This document shows positions 1 to 11,067 of a DNA stretch of 64,000 bases, in pieces. The position numbers and the translations under genes were made by a program. The stretch covers positions 186,001 through 250,000 of the forward strand of contig SCUJ01000005.1 of NCBI GenBank assembly GCA_004297165.1. Reading direction: 5' to 3'. Under the pieces are notes generated by a model. That model made no database searches. It was not told the DNA's origin and saw nothing but the letters and a program-made list of their open reading frames with translations. This DNA comes from Gammaproteobacteria bacterium. GTDB taxonomy: Bacteria; Pseudomonadota; Gammaproteobacteria; Eutrophobiales; Eutrophobiaceae. Positions within the stretch are counted from its first letter, which is position 1; each line of letters begins with the position of its first letter.

Positions 1-2
1 AC

Positions 3-1559
3 GCGCTGCGCGAACTGGAAAACCAGCAGAACGCCATGGATCAGCACGCGATTATCAGCATCTGCAACATCAATGGCTCGCTCATTTATGTCAACGAAAA
101 ATTTTGCGCCATCAGCGGCTATCCGCGAGCCGAGGTGTTGGGGCGGGATTATCTGTTCCTGCGCTCCGACCTGCATGACGAGGAGTTGTACCGCCGGATC
201 TGGCGCACGCTGCTGGCCGGCGAGGTCTGGCAGGGCGAGGTCTGCAACCGGAAAAAGAACGGCGATCTGTACTGGGTGAATGTGACCATGGTGCCCTTCA
301 GGGATGAAGAAGATCGGCCCTACCAGTTCGTCTCCATCAGCAGCGACATCACGGCCAGGATCGTGGCGGAACAGAACATGCTCAAGGCCCGCGATACCGC
401 CGTCACCGCCAACCAGACCAAATCGGATTTTCTGTCCAAGATGAGCCATGAGCTCCGGACCCCGCTCAACGCCGTGATGGGCTTCTCGCAACTGCTGGAA
501 ACCAACACCGGCGATGACCTCACGGACCAGCAGCGTCAGTATGTCCGGGAGATCAGAAACGCCGGCACGCACCTGCTGAATCTGATTAATGAAGTGCTGG
601 ACCTCTCGCGCATCGAATCCAATCAGCTTACCGTCGAAAACATCACCATACCGCTGGCGCTGTTTCTCGACGAATGCCATGCCCTGGTCATGCCGATGGC
701 CCGCGACAAGAACATCACCGTGCGGAAAAACTACCGGCACCTGGCGGACGCCGCGGTCCATGCCGATCCGGTCAGGCTGAAACAGGTCATGGTCAATCTG
801 CTGTCGAACGCAATCAAATACAACACCCCTGCGGGTCAGGTGCTCATCCAGGCGAATACCCAGGGCGACGCCAAGATCGTCATCGAAGTTGTCGATACCG
901 GGGAAGGCATGGATGCATCCCAACTGGACAGCCTCTTCAAGCCGTTCACGCGGCTGCCGCAACACAAGCATGAGGAAGGCGTCGGCATCGGGCTCGCGCT
1001 GTCCAAACGCTTGTGCGAGCTGATGGGCGGCAGTATCGGCGTGAGCAGCAAGGTCGGCGTCGGTTCCCGTTTCTGGATAGCACTCGACAGGATGACGCTG
1101 CAAGACCTCGACGATGATGCAGGCGCGCGTCACGCCGCAGCCAAACCGGGGGGGCGTCTGCTCGATAACCTGCCCCTCAAGCTTATCTATATTGAGGACA
1201 ATCTCGCCAACTTCAAACTGGTCAGGGAGATACTGCTAAGTCATCCCGGACTGTCGTTGCAACACGCGGAGACGGTCCCCGCCGGCATTGAGTTGGCGGT
1301 GGCGCAGCGACCGGATATCATACTGATGGATCTGCAACTGCCAGGCATGGACGGTTATGAAGGACTGCGCCATCTGCGCACGCTGCAGGGCATGGGGAGT
1401 CTGCCGGTAATTGCCATCAGCGCCTTCGCCAACGAGGAGAATATCCGGCTCGCCATGAGCGAGGGGTTTGACGATTACATCACCAAGCCGATCGATATCG
1501 ACTGCCTCCTCAACTCGCTAAACCGGGTAATCGAAAGAAGAAATTTATATCCGCCATGA
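3..1559 (+). CDS. Hybrid sensor histidine kinase, PAS-HisKA-HATPase-REC (5' truncated)
   Basis: The reading frame is open to the left edge and reads a helical segment ahead of the first in-frame ATG at 36, so the true N-terminus, probably with further sensor domains, lies outside the window. In order: a PAS domain with its C-terminal PAC motif (first ~105 visible residues), a HisKA dimerisation helix with phospho-acceptor His in SHELRTPLN, an HATPase domain with N box (NLLSNAIKYN), G1 (DTGEGMD) and G2 (GVGIGLALSK), and a C-terminal receiver with phospho-acceptor Asp in ILMDLQLPGMDG and Lys in ITKP. Such proteins autophosphorylate on His and relay to their own Asp. The response regulator starts 13 bases downstream and is the likely partner. 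The signal cannot be deduced. Confidence 0.93.
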   Translation, partial: ALRELENQQNAMDQHAIISICNINGSLIYVNEKFCAISGYPRAEVLGRDYLFLRSDLHDEELYRRIWRTLLAGEVWQGEVCNRKKNGDLYWVNVTMVPFRDEEDRPYQFVSISSDITARIVAEQNMLKARDTAVTANQTKSDFLSKMSHELRTPLNAVMGFSQLLETNTGDDLTDQQRQYVREIRNAGTHLLNLINEVLDLSRIESNQLTVENITIPLALFLDECHALVMPMARDKNITVRKNYRHLADAAVHADPVRLKQVMVNLLSNAIKYNTPAGQVLIQANTQGDAKIVIEVVDTGEGMDASQLDSLFKPFTRLPQHKHEEGVGIGLALSKRLCELMGGSIGVSSKVGVGSRFWIALDRMTLQDLDDDAGARHAAAKPGGRLLDNLPLKLIYIEDNLANFKLVREILLSHPGLSLQHAETVPAGIELAVAQRPDIILMDLQLPGMDGYEGLRHLRTLQGMGSLPVIAISAFANEENIRLAMSEGFDDYITKPIDIDCLLNSLNRVIERRNLYPP

Positions 1560-1572
1560 AGCTGCGCAAGTT

Positions 1573-2274
1573 ATGACAAAAATGGAAATCGCCCTGCTGG
1601 AGGATAGTCCGGCGGACGCGCGTTTGATCAAACTGCATCTGGAAGCCTCCGGACACAACTGCGATATTTACAGCACCGGCAATGCCTTCAAAAAGGACTT
1701 CGAAGAGAGGCGCCACGATATCGTCATCATCGACTGGGAGCTGCCCGATATTTCCGGCGATCATATCCTGCACTGGATCCGCCAGGATATGAACAATGAC
1801 CTGCCGGTGATTTTTGTCACGGGGCGCGACTCCACCGAAGATATCGTCGCCATGCTGGACGCCGGGGCTGACGATTACATGACCAAGCCCGTAAATCTCG
1901 TGGAGATGCTGGCGCGGATTGCCGCCCTGGTGCGCCGCTCGCTGAGCGGGCGAAAAAACACGGAGGTCATCGAACATCATCCCTATACGCTGGATTTCAG
2001 TTGCCATCGCATCCTGATCGACGACAAGGAGGTCATGTTGACGCCGAAGGAATTCGAACTCGCGGGATACCTGTTGAGCAACATCGGCGATCTGATCCCC
2101 CGCGAAACCCTGCTGCGCGAGATTTGGGGTTACGGTCCGGAGATCCAGACCCGCACGATCGACATCCATATCAGCCGCATCCGCAAGAAACTGGCCTTGA
2201 CGGAACAAAATGGCTGGAAGCTGACCTCCATCTACCACCGGGGGTATAGGCTGGAGCGGTTGCCCTCGGAATAA
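1573..2274 (+). CDS. OmpR/PhoB-family response regulator
   Basis: A 233-residue two-domain regulator. The receiver (residues ~5-120) has the acidic pair E10/D11, phospho-acceptor Asp54 in VIIDWELPD, the Thr in FVTGRD and the Lys in YMTKPVN. The C-terminal winged helix (~130-230) contains LTPKEFELAGYLLSN and the wing end YHRGYRLER typical of OmpR/PhoB DNA binders. It follows the hybrid kinase by 13 bases on the same strand, so the two are probably cotranscribed and cognate. Target genes are unknown. Transcription converges on aroC, whose stop lies 76 bases away. Confidence 0.93.
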   Translation: MTKMEIALLEDSPADARLIKLHLEASGHNCDIYSTGNAFKKDFEERRHDIVIIDWELPDISGDHILHWIRQDMNNDLPVIFVTGRDSTEDIVAMLDAGADDYMTKPVNLVEMLARIAALVRRSLSGRKNTEVIEHHPYTLDFSCHRILIDDKEVMLTPKEFELAGYLLSNIGDLIPRETLLREIWGYGPEIQTRTIDIHISRIRKKLALTEQNGWKLTSIYHRGYRLERLPSE

Positions 2275-2350
2275 TGCCGGCGTTTTTTCGCGCCATAAGA
2301 AATTTTCGGAAGTCTCTCAGCAGGCAGTTGAAAAACTACCGAACGCCACT

Positions 2351-3424
2351 TCAGGATTGAACCTGCGCTCCGATCTGTCCCCTATAACGCAACCAGTGAT
2401 CCATCAGGACCAGGGCGAGCATCGCCTCGCCGATGGGCGTGCCGCGGATGCCGACACAGGGGTCGTGCCGCCCCTTGGTGACGATCGTGGCGGCCTCGCC
2501 TTTGACATTCACCGTTCTGCCGGGTAGACGAATACTGGAGGTCGGTTTCAGGGCGACGCTGACGAGGATATCCTGGCCGGTGGAGATCCCGCCGAGTATC
2601 CCTCCGGCATTGTTCGATAGAAAGCCGGCCGGGGCGATCTCGTCCCGATGCTCGCTGCCCTTCTGCGTGACTGCGGCGAACCCGGCCCCGATCTCGACGC
2701 CCTTTACCGCGTTGATGCTCATCATGGCGAGGGCAATATCGGCATCCAGACGATCGAAGACCGGCTCGCCCAGCCCCGCCGGCACCGAGGTGGCATAAAG
2801 ATTTATCCGCGCGCCGATGGAATCTCCGGATTTCCGCAACTCGTCCATGAATTCCTCCAGGTCGCCAAGCCGCGCCGGGTCGGGACAAAAGAAATGGTTG
2901 CGATACACGGCATCGAGATCGACAGGGTCCAGCACGATATTGCCGATTTGGGCGAGATAGCCCCCGATCCGGATGCCAAGATTTTCCCGCAGATATTTTC
3001 TGGCGATGGCGCCAGCCGCCACGCGCATGCAGGTCTCGCGGGCCGAGGCGCGTCCGCCGCCCCGGTAATCCCGGATGCCATATTTTTTCTGGTACGTGTA
3101 ATCCGCGTGGCCCGGCCGGAACAGATCCCGGAGCTCGTCATAATCGCGTGAGCGTTGGTCCTCATTCTCGATGATCAGCGCGATCGGCGTGCCGGTCGTG
3201 TGACCGGCGAAGACGCCCGAGAGGATCTTCACCCGGTCCGATTCGCGCCGTTGGGTGACGTGCCGCGATTGTCCCGGCTTGCGGCGATCCAGATCGACCT
3301 GGATGTCGGCCTCCTGCAATTCCAGGCCGGGCGGACAACCATCGACTATCCCGACATAGGCCGGGCCGTGGGATTCCCCCGCGGTGGTTACCGTGAACAG
3401 TTTGCCAAAGGTGTTTCCAGACAT
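2351..3424 (-). CDS. aroC: Chorismate synthase
   Basis: A 357-residue protein of normal length for AroC, which converts 5-enolpyruvylshikimate-3-phosphate to chorismate using reduced FMN. Visible family signatures are the N-terminal GESHG, the [15 protein letters not shown] block, the [10 protein letters not shown] block and the C-terminal [17 protein letters not shown] block. It is the last gene of a minus-strand group: prmB ends 18 bases upstream. prmB-aroC linkage is common in gammaproteobacteria. The start codon is the ATG at 3424, matching the usual N-terminus [10 protein letters not shown]. Confidence 0.97.
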   Translation of the reverse strand: MSGNTFGKLFTVTTAGESHGPAYVGIVDGCPPGLELQEADIQVDLDRRKPGQSRHVTQRRESDRVKILSGVFAGHTTGTPIALIIENEDQRSRDYDELRDLFRPGHADYTYQKKYGIRDYRGGGRASARETCMRVAAGAIARKYLRENLGIRIGGYLAQIGNIVLDPVDLDAVYRNHFFCPDPARLGDLEEFMDELRKSGDSIGARINLYATSVPAGLGEPVFDRLDADIALAMMSINAVKGVEIGAGFAAVTQKGSEHRDEIAPAGFLSNNAGGILGGISTGQDILVSVALKPTSSIRLPGRTVNVKGEAATIVTKGRHDPCVGIRGTPIGEAMLALVLMDHWLRYRGQIGAQVQS

Positions 3425-3442
3425 GCGGGTATTGTAACCGTT

Positions 3443-4348
3443 TCAGGACATTTTCAGCGAACGCGCTTCCAGCAGGAAGACACCCTCGCCGCCGTATTCG
3501 AAATCCAGCCAGACGAAAGGCAGACTGGGAAAGGTCTTGTCGACGGACTCACGGCCATTCCCCACTTCCACCACCAGGATGCCATCCGGGCGCAGATGCC
3601 GCCCCGATTCGGCGAGGAGTCGGCGCACCACGTCGAGGCCGTCGGACCCCGCCGCGAGCGCCAGCGCGGGCTCATGCCGGTGTTCCGGGGGCAACTCGCG
3701 CATCTCCCGCGCGGTGACATACGGCGGGTTCGCGACAATCAGATCATATTTCCGATCGCCGAGATTTTCGTAGAGATCGGATTTTATCAAACGGATCCGT
3801 TCCGCAAGGCCATGGCGTTCCACGTTGCCGTGGGCGACCACGAGCGCCTCTGCGCTGATATCGACCGCATCCACCCGCGCCTCCGGGAAGGCCAGCGCGC
3901 AGGCCACGGCGATGCAGGCGCTGCCGGTTCCGATATCCAGAATACTGGATACCCGGTCCGCGTCGAGCCATGGCGCGAAGCGATTCTCGATCGACTCGGC
4001 GAGGGGCGAGCGCGGGATCAGCACCCGCTCATCGACATGAAACGGCAGACCGCAGAACCATGCCTGATTCACCAGATAAGCGATCGGGGTGCGATCCTCA
4101 ACCCGTTTCCTCGCAAGGTCGAAGACCCTCGCTGCGGCTTCCCGCCCAACCTCCGCATCCAAATCCTGCTCCGGGCAGTCGAAGGCGATCCCGAGCGCGC
4201 AAAACACCAGGTAGACCGCTTCATCGCGCGGGTTGTCGGTGCCGTGTCCGTAATGCAGGTCATGCGCGGCGAAGGACCGCTCGACTTCTTCGACCAGGCG
4301 GCGGGCAGTGTAGGGTTTGGGGGTAATGACAGAAAACCGTTTAATCAA
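3443..4348 (-). CDS. prmB: Ribosomal protein L3 glutamine N5-methyltransferase
   Basis: A 301-residue class I SAM-dependent methyltransferase. It has the SAM-binding motif ILDIGTGSACIAVA, the substrate-glutamine motif NPPY, and PrmB-specific blocks YGHGTDN, DEAVYLV, NQAWFCG and DERVLIPRSP that separate it from the release-factor methylase PrmC. The apparent start is TTG at 4348, overlapping the TGA stop of the upstream HD-GYP gene (TTGA), so translation is probably coupled. No clear Shine-Dalgarno sequence precedes it. The upstream gene is unrelated in function, so the overlap says little about role. Confidence 0.94.
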   Translation of the reverse strand: MIKRFSVITPKPYTARRLVEEVERSFAAHDLHYGHGTDNPRDEAVYLVFCALGIAFDCPEQDLDAEVGREAAARVFDLARKRVEDRTPIAYLVNQAWFCGLPFHVDERVLIPRSPLAESIENRFAPWLDADRVSSILDIGTGSACIAVACALAFPEARVDAVDISAEALVVAHGNVERHGLAERIRLIKSDLYENLGDRKYDLIVANPPYVTAREMRELPPEHRHEPALALAAGSDGLDVVRRLLAESGRHLRPDGILVVEVGNGRESVDKTFPSLPFVWLDFEYGGEGVFLLEARSLKMS

Positions 4349-5967
4349 TGATAGGGCGCGTAACCGGGGATAGCCGCGATATCGAATTCGTCGATCTGAT
4401 CGCGCGACAGGTACTGCTCCGCGTAGTGGAGGTAAATCTTCTCATGGACGAACAGATCGAAGAGATCCGGATCGATATGATTATTCAGTTTCATGTTTCC
4501 CAGGATCGTCAGGGCCTTGGAGAGCGGCATGGCCTTTTTGTAGGGGCGATCCCCGGCGGTAAGCGCCTCGAAGATATCCGCAATCGCCATGATGCGGGCC
4601 GGTATGGACATCTGCTCCCGCTTGAGGCCGCGCGGATAGCCTGTGCCGTCCATTTTCTCATGATGGCCGCCGGCATATTCCGGGACATTGCGCAGGTGTT
4701 TCGGATAGGGCAACGATTCGAGCATCTCTATGGTTACGGTGATATGGTTATTGATGATCTGGCGCTCCCGGACTGTCAGTGTGCCTCTGCCTATCATGAG
4801 GTTATGATGTTCGTTTTCCGTCAGCAGGTCTTTGGCAGCCCCTTCCAAGTCAGTCCATTTCCGGGCGCCGATCTCCCGCACCCGGTCCTGGTCGGCGGCG
4901 CTGGTCGATTCCGCGCCCATATTGATCGATTTTATAAATTCGACATCCTCTTTGAGGCGCTGGAGTTCCGCCTGGTATTGCGAATCCTCAGGAATATCGT
5001 CAATCCCGCGCCCCTGAAGGAAACGCCGCAACATCCGCGCTTCAGCCGCCTGCCGCAGACAGGCGAAGCGGGTAGCGACAACCTCGACCCGATCGAAGAT
5101 CGTCTCCAGCTTGGTCGCCTTGTCCACGACATATTCGGGCGTCGTTATCTTGCCGCAGTCATGCAACCAGCCCGCGACGTCGAGGGCATATTTATCATCC
5201 TCGTCCATGCGAAAGTCCTTCAGGGGACCGTGGTCGATCCGGCATGCGGCATCCGCGATCATGTTGGTCAGCGCCGGGACGCGCCTGCAGTGCCCGCCCG
5301 TGTAGGCCGATTTCTCATCGATGGCGTTCGCGATGAGTTGAATCATCGCGTCGAACAGGTTCTTCTGCGCGTCGATCAGGCTGCGGTTGGTGACCGTGAC
5401 CGCGGCCTGCGATGCCAGGGATTCCACGACCTGCTGATCCAGCCTGGAGAAAGCGCAGATCTCCCCGCTCTCCGGATTTTTTGCGTTCAGCAACTGCAGG
5501 ACGCCGATATTTTCATTTTCATGATCGGTCATCGGCACGGTTAAAAAGGACCTGGAACGATAACCGGTCTTTTTATCGAACATCCGCGTCCCGGAAAAAT
5601 CGAATTTTTTGTCGGCGTAGGCATCTTCGATGTTCACCGTTTCGCCTTTAAGCACGGCCCAGGACGCCACCATATGGGTGTTGGGATTGCCGTCCTTGTC
5701 GTAGAGGGCGATCGGATAAAACTCGATGGCCTTGCCGCTGGCGCCGCCGGTGTAGATTCCCAGGGATTCGGTGATCATGATCTCGAATTTCAGGTGAATT
5801 TCATCCGCGCGGGTGTACAGGGTTCCGCCATCCGCGTTGGTCAACTCCATCGCCTTGCGCAGGATGAGTTCGAGCAGCCGGCTGTGGTCCTTTTCCGCGG
5901 AAAGCAGGACGCCAATATCAGTCAGCTCTTTGAGCAGATCCGAAAAATGAACTTTTGCAAGATCCAT
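4345..5967 (-). CDS. GAF and HD-GYP domain protein, probable cyclic-di-GMP phosphodiesterase
   Basis: A 540-residue soluble protein. Residues ~20-190 form a GAF sensory domain. An HD-type phosphohydrolase follows: the HD pair is in GWLHDCGK (269-270), a metal-ligand His sits in NNHITVT (408), and the GYP signature is HHEKMDGTGYP (435-445). The family linearises c-di-GMP. Unlike a standard HD-GYP, about 100 extra residues (~285-400, charged and helical) separate the HD pair from the second-metal His, which marks a distinct subtype. The stop overlaps prmB's start; htpG lies 122 bases upstream. The N-terminal GAF domain suggests control by a small ligand or redox state, which is inference. Confidence 0.88.
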   Translation of the reverse strand: MDLAKVHFSDLLKELTDIGVLLSAEKDHSRLLELILRKAMELTNADGGTLYTRADEIHLKFEIMITESLGIYTGGASGKAIEFYPIALYDKDGNPNTHMVASWAVLKGETVNIEDAYADKKFDFSGTRMFDKKTGYRSRSFLTVPMTDHENENIGVLQLLNAKNPESGEICAFSRLDQQVVESLASQAAVTVTNRSLIDAQKNLFDAMIQLIANAIDEKSAYTGGHCRRVPALTNMIADAACRIDHGPLKDFRMDEDDKYALDVAGWLHDCGKITTPEYVVDKATKLETIFDRVEVVATRFACLRQAAEARMLRRFLQGRGIDDIPEDSQYQAELQRLKEDVEFIKSINMGAESTSAADQDRVREIGARKWTDLEGAAKDLLTENEHHNLMIGRGTLTVRERQIINNHITVTIEMLESLPYPKHLRNVPEYAGGHHEKMDGTGYPRGLKREQMSIPARIMAIADIFEALTAGDRPYKKAMPLSKALTILGNMKLNNHIDPDLFDLFVHEKIYLHYAEQYLSRDQIDEFDIAAIPGYAPYH

Positions 5968-6089
5968 AATCCGCCGCCAGTGACTCAGTCCGGTTCATTG
6001 TAGTGGATATGGACTCGCCACGGGTACAACAGAATTGTCCGAAGCCCAGGATGGACTTTTCAAGGGCTTCCTCCAACTACCGTTTTGGC

Positions 6090-7994
6090 TTATCCGGCCC
6101 CGGACATTTCGATGAACATGGCATTCATTCGTCGCACAAAACCGGACGGGTCTTCCAACTGCCCGCCTTCGCAAAGCAGCGCCGAATCGAACAGGATATT
6201 GGCCCAGTCGCCGATCCGGGCTTCGTCCTTTTGTTCATCCAGCATCCGCCTCAGGAGGGGATGCTCGATGTTGATCTCCAGGACCGGTTTTACCTCCGTG
6301 ATGTTCTGACCGGCCGCCTTTAGGATCTGTTGCAGGTGCCTGCCCATGTCGTGGTCTCCCGCCACCAGACAAGCCGGCGATTCGGTGAGCCGGTCGGTCG
6401 TGCGCACCTCCTTGACCTTGTCCTTCAGCGCCCCTTCGATGCTCTTGAGCAAGTCCTTGTATTCCTTTCCGGCCTTCTTCCTGGCCTGCTTGTCGGTTTC
6501 CTCATTTTCCGGAGATTTGACTCCATCCAGATCCAGCTCGCCCTTAGCGACAGATTGCAGGGGCTGGCCATCAAACTCGGTAAGATGGGTGGTGAGCCAT
6601 TCGTCGATGGAGTCCGTCAACAGCAGGACCTCGATGCCCTTCTTGCGGAAGATCTCAAGATGCGGACTGTGGCGTGCGGTCTTGTAATTCTCCGCGGTAA
6701 CGTAATAGATGGCCTTCTGTCCTTCCTTCATCCTTTCCTTGTAAGCCGTGAGGGAAACCTGTTGTTTCTCGGTTTCCTCATGGGTGGAGGCAAAGCGCAG
6801 CAGTCGCGCCAGGTCCTCCTTGCGTTCGCTGTCCTCCACGACGCCTTCCTTCAACACCCGGCCGAACTGCGACCAGAAACCGGCGTATTTCTCCGGGTCC
6901 TCATCCGCCATGGATTTCAGCAGGTCCAGTACCTTGCGGGTACAGCCCGAGCGGATGGACTCGATGGTTTTGTTGTGCTGGAGGATCTCGCGCGAGATGT
7001 TCAGCGGCAGGTCGTCCGAATCCACGATGCCCCGGACAAAGCGGAGGTAGGCGGGGATCAACTGCTCGGCGTCATCCATGATGAAGACCTTGCGCACGTA
7101 AAGTTTAACGCCGTGCCGCCGCTCACGATCCCAGAGGTCGAAGGGCGCCCGGGCAGGGATGAATAACAGGCTGGTGTATTCGGTCTTGCCCTCGACCTTG
7201 TTATGCGTCCATGTCAGGGGAGGTTCGAAATCGTGGCCGACATGCTTGTAGAATTCCTGGTACTCTTCGTCCTTGATATCCTTCTTCGGCCGGGTCCAGA
7301 GCGCCGTCGCGCTGTTGACGACATCCTCGCCCTTGCTGTCCTTGCCTTCCGCAGGCATCACGATGGGAATGGATATGTGATCTGAATATTTGCGGATGAT
7401 GGAACGCAGCCGATAGCCATCCAGAAATTCCGCCGCCTCGTCCCGCATGTGCAAAGTCACCCGCGTGCCGCGCTTCGGACGATCGAGGGTCTCCACCGTA
7501 TACTCATTCTTGCCTTCGGAGATCCAGCGCACGCCCTCGCCGCGCGGCAGGCCGGCGCGCCGGGTGACCACCTCCACGCGATCCGCGACGATGAAGGCCG
7601 AATAGAACCCCACGCCGAACTGCCCGATCAGGCGGGAATCCCGCGCCTGATCGCCGGTCAGGGATTTGAAGAATTCGCGCGTGCCGGATTTCGCAATCGT
7701 GCCGAGGTGGCTCACCACCTCCTCCCGCGACATGCCGATGCCGTTATCGTAGACGCTGATCGTCTTCTGATCCTTGTTGTATTCCACCTGGATCTTCAGT
7801 TCCGGTTCATCCTCGAACAGCTTTTGATCGCCGAGCGCCTCGAACCGCAGCTTGTCGGCGGCATCGGAGGCATTGGAGATCAGTTCCCGGAGAAAGATCT
7901 CCCGATTGCTGTAGAGAGAATGAATCATCAGGTCCAGGAGTTGCTGAATCTCAGCCTGGAAGCCCATGGTTTCTTTTTTTGTATCGGCGCTCAT
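6090..7994 (-). CDS. htpG: Molecular chaperone HtpG (Hsp90)
   Basis: A 634-residue protein of normal HtpG length. The GHKL ATPase domain is clear: [25 protein letters not shown] and [11 protein letters not shown], followed by middle-domain and C-terminal dimerisation regions. It is an ATP-dependent cytosolic chaperone for stress-damaged and specific client proteins. A near-perfect heat-shock (sigma-32) promoter lies 42 bases upstream of the ATG (8036-8062), so induction by heat is expected. mutS is divergent; its start is 113 bases away. Confidence 0.97.
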   Translation of the reverse strand: MSADTKKETMGFQAEIQQLLDLMIHSLYSNREIFLRELISNASDAADKLRFEALGDQKLFEDEPELKIQVEYNKDQKTISVYDNGIGMSREEVVSHLGTIAKSGTREFFKSLTGDQARDSRLIGQFGVGFYSAFIVADRVEVVTRRAGLPRGEGVRWISEGKNEYTVETLDRPKRGTRVTLHMRDEAAEFLDGYRLRSIIRKYSDHISIPIVMPAEGKDSKGEDVVNSATALWTRPKKDIKDEEYQEFYKHVGHDFEPPLTWTHNKVEGKTEYTSLLFIPARAPFDLWDRERRHGVKLYVRKVFIMDDAEQLIPAYLRFVRGIVDSDDLPLNISREILQHNKTIESIRSGCTRKVLDLLKSMADEDPEKYAGFWSQFGRVLKEGVVEDSERKEDLARLLRFASTHEETEKQQVSLTAYKERMKEGQKAIYYVTAENYKTARHSPHLEIFRKKGIEVLLLTDSIDEWLTTHLTEFDGQPLQSVAKGELDLDGVKSPENEETDKQARKKAGKEYKDLLKSIEGALKDKVKEVRTTDRLTESPACLVAGDHDMGRHLQQILKAAGQNITEVKPVLEINIEHPLLRRMLDEQKDEARIGDWANILFDSALLCEGGQLEDPSGFVRRMNAMFIEMSGAG

Positions 7995-8035
7995 GCAGAA
8001 TATTTCCCGTTAGTGTGAATGTACAAACCGGCCAT

Positions 8036-8062
8036 ATATGGGTAAGGTCCAGTGATTTCAAG
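8036..8062 (-). promoter_or_regulatory. Sigma-32 heat-shock promoter of htpG
   Basis: On the minus strand CTTGAAA (8062-8056) is followed after exactly 13 bases by CCCATAT (8042-8036). This fits the RpoH consensus of CTTGAA, a 13-17 base spacer and CCCCATnT. It is 42 bases from the htpG start codon, and htpG is a classic member of this regulon. Only the leading C of the -10 differs from consensus. Confidence 0.8.
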
Positions 8063-8107
8063 TACGGCCGGATAGCCAGCAAATGCCCGTTTCATTACAA
8101 TGATTTC

Positions 8108-10699
8108 ATGTCCTCCGAGCCAGCCCATGTCCCCGCGCACACCCCTGTAATCCAGCAATATCTGAGCTTCAAGGCCAGACATCCGAACGCGCTGCTGTTC
8201 TTCCGGATGGGGGATTTTTATGAGCTGTTTTTCGACGACGCCCGCCGGGCCGCCAGCCTGCTCGATATCGCCCTCACCTCGCGCGGTGCGTCTGCCGGCG
8301 AACCCGTCCCCATGGCGGGCGTTCCCTATCATGCGGTGGATGGGTACCTCGCCCGGTTGGTGCGGATGGGGGAATCCATCGCCATCTGCGAACAGATCGG
8401 CGACCCGGCCCTGGCTAAGGGCCCCGTGGAACGCGCGGTGGTGCGGATTATAACACCAGGCACCATCACGGATGAGCCCTTGCTCGATGAGCGGTCGGAA
8501 AATCTCATCGCGGCGATTCACAACGCAGGTAACGAGTTTGGGTTGGCCTGGGCCGAGTTGTCCACCGGACGTTTCGGCGTCATGGAGCTGCACGGCCGCG
8601 CGGCGCTCGACCATGAACTAAGCCGTCTGCGTCCGGCCGAGATCCTTATCGGCGAGAGTAATTCACGTGCTGACGAATTGACGGGCTATGGCCGCCGCAT
8701 CACCTCCCGGCCGGACTGGTGTTTCGATCATGCCCATGCCCTTGCCACATTGAAGGAGCAGTTCAAGGTGAGTACGTTGGCCGGTTTCGGCTGCGAAGCG
8801 CTGCCTCTGGCTGTGATCGCGGGAGGTTGTCTGGTCGGCTACCTGCACGAGACCCAGCGGACTCATCTGCGGCACCTCTGCGGCATTCGCGTGGAACAGC
8901 AGTCTGACTGGGTGATCCTGGATGCCATCAGCCGCCGCAATCTGGAAATCGAAACAGATTTCTCCGGCAACCGGGAAAACAGCCTGCTCGGGATCATGGA
9001 TACGACCGCCACGGCGATGGGCGGCAGACTGCTGCGGCGCTGGCTTAATCAGCCGCTGCGGCGGACGGACATCCTTAGATTGCGCCAGGATGCGATCGCG
9101 GGTCTGCTGGAGGATCGGCGTTTCGAGGACTTGCGCGAACTGCTGCGTCCAGTCATGGACATGGAACGGATCCTGACCCGGATTGGGTTGCGGAGTGCCC
9201 GTCCGCGCGATCTCGCGCAATTGCGCCAATCCCTCACCATGTTGCCGGCGATCAGGGAACAGATCTCAACCTTCGAAAATCCCGGCATCATCCCCCTCCA
9301 TGCGAGGATTCGCGCCTTCCCGGACCTCCTCCAGTTATTGACAAACGCACTGTGCGATCCACCTGCCCCCCTGCTGCGGGAAGGTGGCGTGATCGCCGAC
9401 GGTTACGACCGGGACCTGGATGAATTGCGGCGGCTGGATCGGGACGCAGGGACCTTTCTCATCGAACTTGAGGATCAGGAACGCAAACGCATCGGCGTCC
9501 CTGGGCTGAAGGTTGGATTCAACCGGGTCCATGGTTACTACATCGAACTCAGCCGCCTGCAGAGCGAGAATGTTCCGCCAGAGTATCACCGGCGACAGAC
9601 GCTCAAATCCACCGAACGCTTCATCACTGAAGAACTCAAGCGTTTCGAGGATCGAATACTGGGGGCGCGCAGCAAGGCCCTGGCGCGGGAAAAACTGCTC
9701 TATGAAGCTTTACTGGAAATCATCGGCGGACAGTTGCAGGGGTTGCAAGAGTGCGCGACGGCGTTGGCTGAACTGGATGTCCTCGCCGCGCTGGCGGAGC
9801 GGGCGGACGCCTTGAACCTGTGCCGGCCGGAGTTTTCCGCAAGCAATGGCATCGAGATTATCGGGGGACGGCACCCCGTGGTCGAGGCGCGTTCGCCGCA
9901 GACCTTCATACCCAACGACCTCAAGCTGGACGAAGATCGGAGAATGCTGATCATCACCGGGCCCAACATGGGCGGCAAATCGACCTACATGCGGCAAACC
10001 GCGCTCATTGTTTTGCTCGCATGCAGTGGTAGTTATGTTCCGGCGGAGGCGGCGAGCATCGGTCCCATCGACAGGATCTTCACCCGTATCGGCGCGGCGG
10101 ATGACCTGGCGGGCGGACAGTCGACGTTCATGGTGGAAATGACAGAGACCGCGAATATTCTCAACAACGCCACCCCGAACAGTCTGGTGTTGATGGACGA
10201 GATAGGACGGGGCACGAGTACCTATGACGGCCTTTCCCTGGCCTGGGCGTGCGCGGTTCATCTTGCCAGACACACTCGTTGTCTATCCTTGTTTGCCACG
10301 CATTTCTTCGAACTGACTATATTGCCGGATCGCTATCACAGCATCGGCAATGTGCATCTTGAAGTCATCGAGCACGGCGAACAGATCGTCTTCAGGCACA
10401 CCGTCAGGGACGGCCCGGCGAATCGAAGTTATGGTCTGCATGTGGCGGCGCTGGCTGGAGTGCCGTCCACGATCATCGAGGAGGCACGAGATCGGTTGCA
10501 GGAGTTGATCGGAACGGCGGCTCGGGGAGGCAACGATGGATACGAACCTCAACCGGACCTGTTCGTTCCTGGCGTAGCCTTGCTCGATCGGCTGGCCGCC
10601 ATCAATCCCGATGAACTCAGCCCGCGGGAAGCGCTGGAACTACTTTACAGGCTGCGCGCGGAATTCACTGCTTTTTCTGACACGTCTAAAAATGTATGA
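8108..10699 (+). CDS. mutS: DNA mismatch repair protein MutS
   Basis: An 863-residue mismatch-recognition ATPase. The mismatch-binding N-terminus has the Phe-X-Glu wedge in [10 protein letters not shown]. The ATPase domain has Walker [14 protein letters not shown] and Walker [18 protein letters not shown], and ends with the helix-turn-helix dimerisation region. The frame is open to 7979, but the ATG at 8108 gives the usual N-terminus, leading straight into [20 protein letters not shown]; the extra 43 residues would be atypical and would overlap htpG. fdxA follows after 44 bases on the same strand, an arrangement common in gammaproteobacteria. Confidence 0.97.
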   Translation: MSSEPAHVPAHTPVIQQYLSFKARHPNALLFFRMGDFYELFFDDARRAASLLDIALTSRGASAGEPVPMAGVPYHAVDGYLARLVRMGESIAICEQIGDPALAKGPVERAVVRIITPGTITDEPLLDERSENLIAAIHNAGNEFGLAWAELSTGRFGVMELHGRAALDHELSRLRPAEILIGESNSRADELTGYGRRITSRPDWCFDHAHALATLKEQFKVSTLAGFGCEALPLAVIAGGCLVGYLHETQRTHLRHLCGIRVEQQSDWVILDAISRRNLEIETDFSGNRENSLLGIMDTTATAMGGRLLRRWLNQPLRRTDILRLRQDAIAGLLEDRRFEDLRELLRPVMDMERILTRIGLRSARPRDLAQLRQSLTMLPAIREQISTFENPGIIPLHARIRAFPDLLQLLTNALCDPPAPLLREGGVIADGYDRDLDELRRLDRDAGTFLIELEDQERKRIGVPGLKVGFNRVHGYYIELSRLQSENVPPEYHRRQTLKSTERFITEELKRFEDRILGARSKALAREKLLYEALLEIIGGQLQGLQECATALAELDVLAALAERADALNLCRPEFSASNGIEIIGGRHPVVEARSPQTFIPNDLKLDEDRRMLIITGPNMGGKSTYMRQTALIVLLACSGSYVPAEAASIGPIDRIFTRIGAADDLAGGQSTFMVEMTETANILNNATPNSLVLMDEIGRGTSTYDGLSLAWACAVHLARHTRCLSLFATHFFELTILPDRYHSIGNVHLEVIEHGEQIVFRHTVRDGPANRSYGLHVAALAGVPSTIIEEARDRLQELIGTAARGGNDGYEPQPDLFVPGVALLDRLAAINPDELSPREALELLYRLRAEFTAFSDTSKNV

Positions 10700-10743
10700 T
10701 CCGCAACGCAAACTAATAACGTCAGAATCACGGGAAGCCAACA

Positions 10744-11067
10744 ATGCCATTTATCGTTACTGAAGCCTGTATAAAGTGTAAATACACGGATTGCGTCGAG
10801 GTATGTCCGGTCGACTGTTTCCACGAGGGACCGAACATGCTGGTTATAGATCCGGATGAGTGCATCGACTGCACCCTCTGCGAACCGGAGTGCCCGGTCG
10901 AGGCGATTATGTCTGAAGATGATGTGCCGGATAACTTTAAAGATTTCATAAAGTTGAATGCGGAACTATCCAAGAAGTGGCCAATCATCAATGAAATGAA
11001 AGATGCGATGGCAGATGCCGAGCAATGGAAAGCGGTTAAAGGCAAGATCCAGCATCTGGAACGCTGA
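10744..11067 (+). CDS. fdxA: 7Fe ferredoxin FdxA
   Basis: A 107-residue ferredoxin. The N-terminus carries [17 protein letters not shown] and [16 protein letters not shown], the cysteine spacing of Azotobacter-type ferredoxin I with one [3Fe-4S] and one [4Fe-4S] cluster. The acidic helical C-terminal extension ([15 protein letters not shown]) is typical of FdxA. It is a small cytosolic electron carrier whose partner is not known here. It lies 44 bases after mutS and may be read through from it; GGGAAG upstream of the ATG is the likely ribosome site. Confidence 0.95.
   Translation: MPFIVTEACIKCKYTDCVEVCPVDCFHEGPNMLVIDPDECIDCTLCEPECPVEAIMSEDDVPDNFKDFIKLNAELSKKWPIINEMKDAMADAEQWKAVKGKIQHLER

Noticed and set aside
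2331-2352. Imperfect stem with a GAAA loop between the response regulator and aroC
   Set aside because: It contains a mismatch and no T-run; too weak to call a terminator.
3155-4351. 398-residue open frame antisense to aroC/prmB
   Set aside because: It spans the junction of two well-identified genes and has no domain-like sequence.
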